NCBI GenBank assembly: GCA_902631785.1
Contig: CACOZT010000003.1
Span: forward strand, 1-64,000
Reading direction: 5' to 3'
DNA: 64,000 nucleotides
Source: an uncultured SAR86 cluster bacterium
GTDB taxonomy: Bacteria > Pseudomonadota > Gammaproteobacteria > Magnimaribacterales > D2472
Shown here: positions 63,289-64,000 of the stretch, one piece after another
Layout of the letters: each line of letters begins with the position of its first letter
Numbering within the stretch: position 1 is the first letter of the stretch
Made by a program: the position numbers and the translations under genes
Notes under the pieces: model-generated
What the model was told of the DNA's origin: nothing
What the model saw: the letters and a program-made list of their open reading frames with translations, nothing else
Databases searched by the model: none

Positions 63289-64000
63289 ATGAGATTATTT
63301 AGAAATTTATTCGGTCAGTCTAAACATTCACCTAGAGAAGTTGGTCTTATTATTTCCCCAAGTCTTCAAGAGTTTGTTAAGAGTGAAGTATTGCCTGGAT
63401 TGGATATCTCCCCACATTATTTTTGGAGCTCTTTTGAAAATCTTGTAGATAAATTTATAGGTCGAAATAATGAATTGTTAGAAAAAAGAAATTATTTTCA
63501 GAATCAAATTAATGACTGGCATATAAGAAATAGGAACTCAGAATTTAATCTTGTTGAATATAAAAAATTTCTAACTGATATTGGTTATATTCATCCAAGA
63601 AGTGGTGATTTCAAAATTGAAACTTGGAATGTAGACCCTGAGATAAGAAAAATTGCTGGTCCCCAGTTAGTTGTACCAGTAATGAATGCGAGATTTGCTT
63701 TAAATGCTGCAAATGCAAGGTGGGGAAGTCTATATGATGCCCTCTATGGAACTAATGTAATTTCAGATGAAGATGGCGCTCAACGAGAGGGCGGTTATAA
63801 CCCGGTAAGAGGAGATAAAGTTATAGCGTTTGCCAAAAATTTTCTTGATGAAACAATTCCACTTGAGAAAGGCACATATGATCAAGTTATTAAATTTGAG
63901 TTTTTAGATAGTGAATTATCAATGACATTAAAGGATGGCTCTAAAGTAAACCTAAAAGATATTGATAAATATGTTGGATATAAAGATAAAGGTGAGGGAG
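63289..64000 (+). CDS. glcB: Malate synthase G (3' end outside window)
   Basis: It condenses glyoxylate with acetyl-CoA to malate in the glyoxylate shunt or glycolate use. The frame is open from ATG 63289 to the window end (237 codons; the full family has about 720). Recognisable N-terminal G-type sequence: AGPQLVVPVMNARFALNAA and NARWGSLYDALYGTN, followed by GGYNPVRGDKVIAFA. The N-terminal part also matches in length (LPGLDISPHYFW). The catalytic residues lie beyond the window. Confidence 0.92.
   Translation, partial: MRLFRNLFGQSKHSPREVGLIISPSLQEFVKSEVLPGLDISPHYFWSSFENLVDKFIGRNNELLEKRNYFQNQINDWHIRNRNSEFNLVEYKKFLTDIGYIHPRSGDFKIETWNVDPEIRKIAGPQLVVPVMNARFALNAANARWGSLYDALYGTNVISDEDGAQREGGYNPVRGDKVIAFAKNFLDETIPLEKGTYDQVIKFEFLDSELSMTLKDGSKVNLKDIDKYVGYKDKGEG

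Overview
The window is AT-rich, densely packed chromosomal DNA from a free-living gammaproteobacterium. Low G+C, tiny intergenic gaps, marine-type secreted lipoproteins and a Pseudomonas-like core gene order suggest a streamlined marine lineage of the SAR86 type. That assignment is inference: no rRNA gene or phylogenetic marker analysis is available here.

Positions 1-43,700 are mostly conserved core genome. First comes rplS-xerD-dsbC-hom-thrC-prfB-lysS, the Pseudomonas order without recJ. Next are mdh, a short-chain dehydrogenase, and the class Ia ribonucleotide reductase nrdAB with a promoter carrying two NrdR boxes and DnaA boxes. Then come glpK, an orphan ABC ATPase, serA, ung behind a DnaA-box cluster, ygfZ/sdhE, and the envelope-stress operon rpoE-rseA-degP behind a sigma-E-like promoter. 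The run lepA-lepB-rnc-era-recO-acpS-adk-tsaB-uppP-rsmJ follows, with a gamma-butyrobetaine dioxygenase behind it. Two large secreted lipoproteins interrupt the core before tRNA-Leu and queA-tgt-yajC-secD-secF, and the divergent pair suhB/trmJ precedes tRNA-Glu.

Positions 43,700-61,800 look accessory. Immediately behind tRNA-Glu are four GTGTCCA repeats and a run of small secreted or membrane proteins, then an RRM protein and several NTF2- and ABM-like proteins. Catabolic and lipid-type genes follow: alanine dehydrogenase, amidase, an NAD-dependent reductase, a steroid 5-alpha-reductase-like membrane protein, a GMC oxidoreductase, a rhodanese and a patatin. Next are an M64-type metallopeptidase lipoprotein with a small partner, tRNA-Gly, an esterase lipoprotein and a set of related two-domain secreted proteins.

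Positions 61,800-64,000 hold a structured, promoter- and terminator-flanked RNA of about 220 nt that I cannot assign to a known family, an FAD monooxygenase and the start of malate synthase G.

The most notable points are the unassigned structured RNA; core enzymes that have lost textbook catalytic or metal-binding residues (SuhB, Tgt, RNase III, a shrunken TsaB); RF2 without its autoregulatory frameshift; bL19 with a long acidic N-terminal repeat; and the secreted two-domain protein family. All functional calls rest on reading motifs and gene order by eye; no database search was run.
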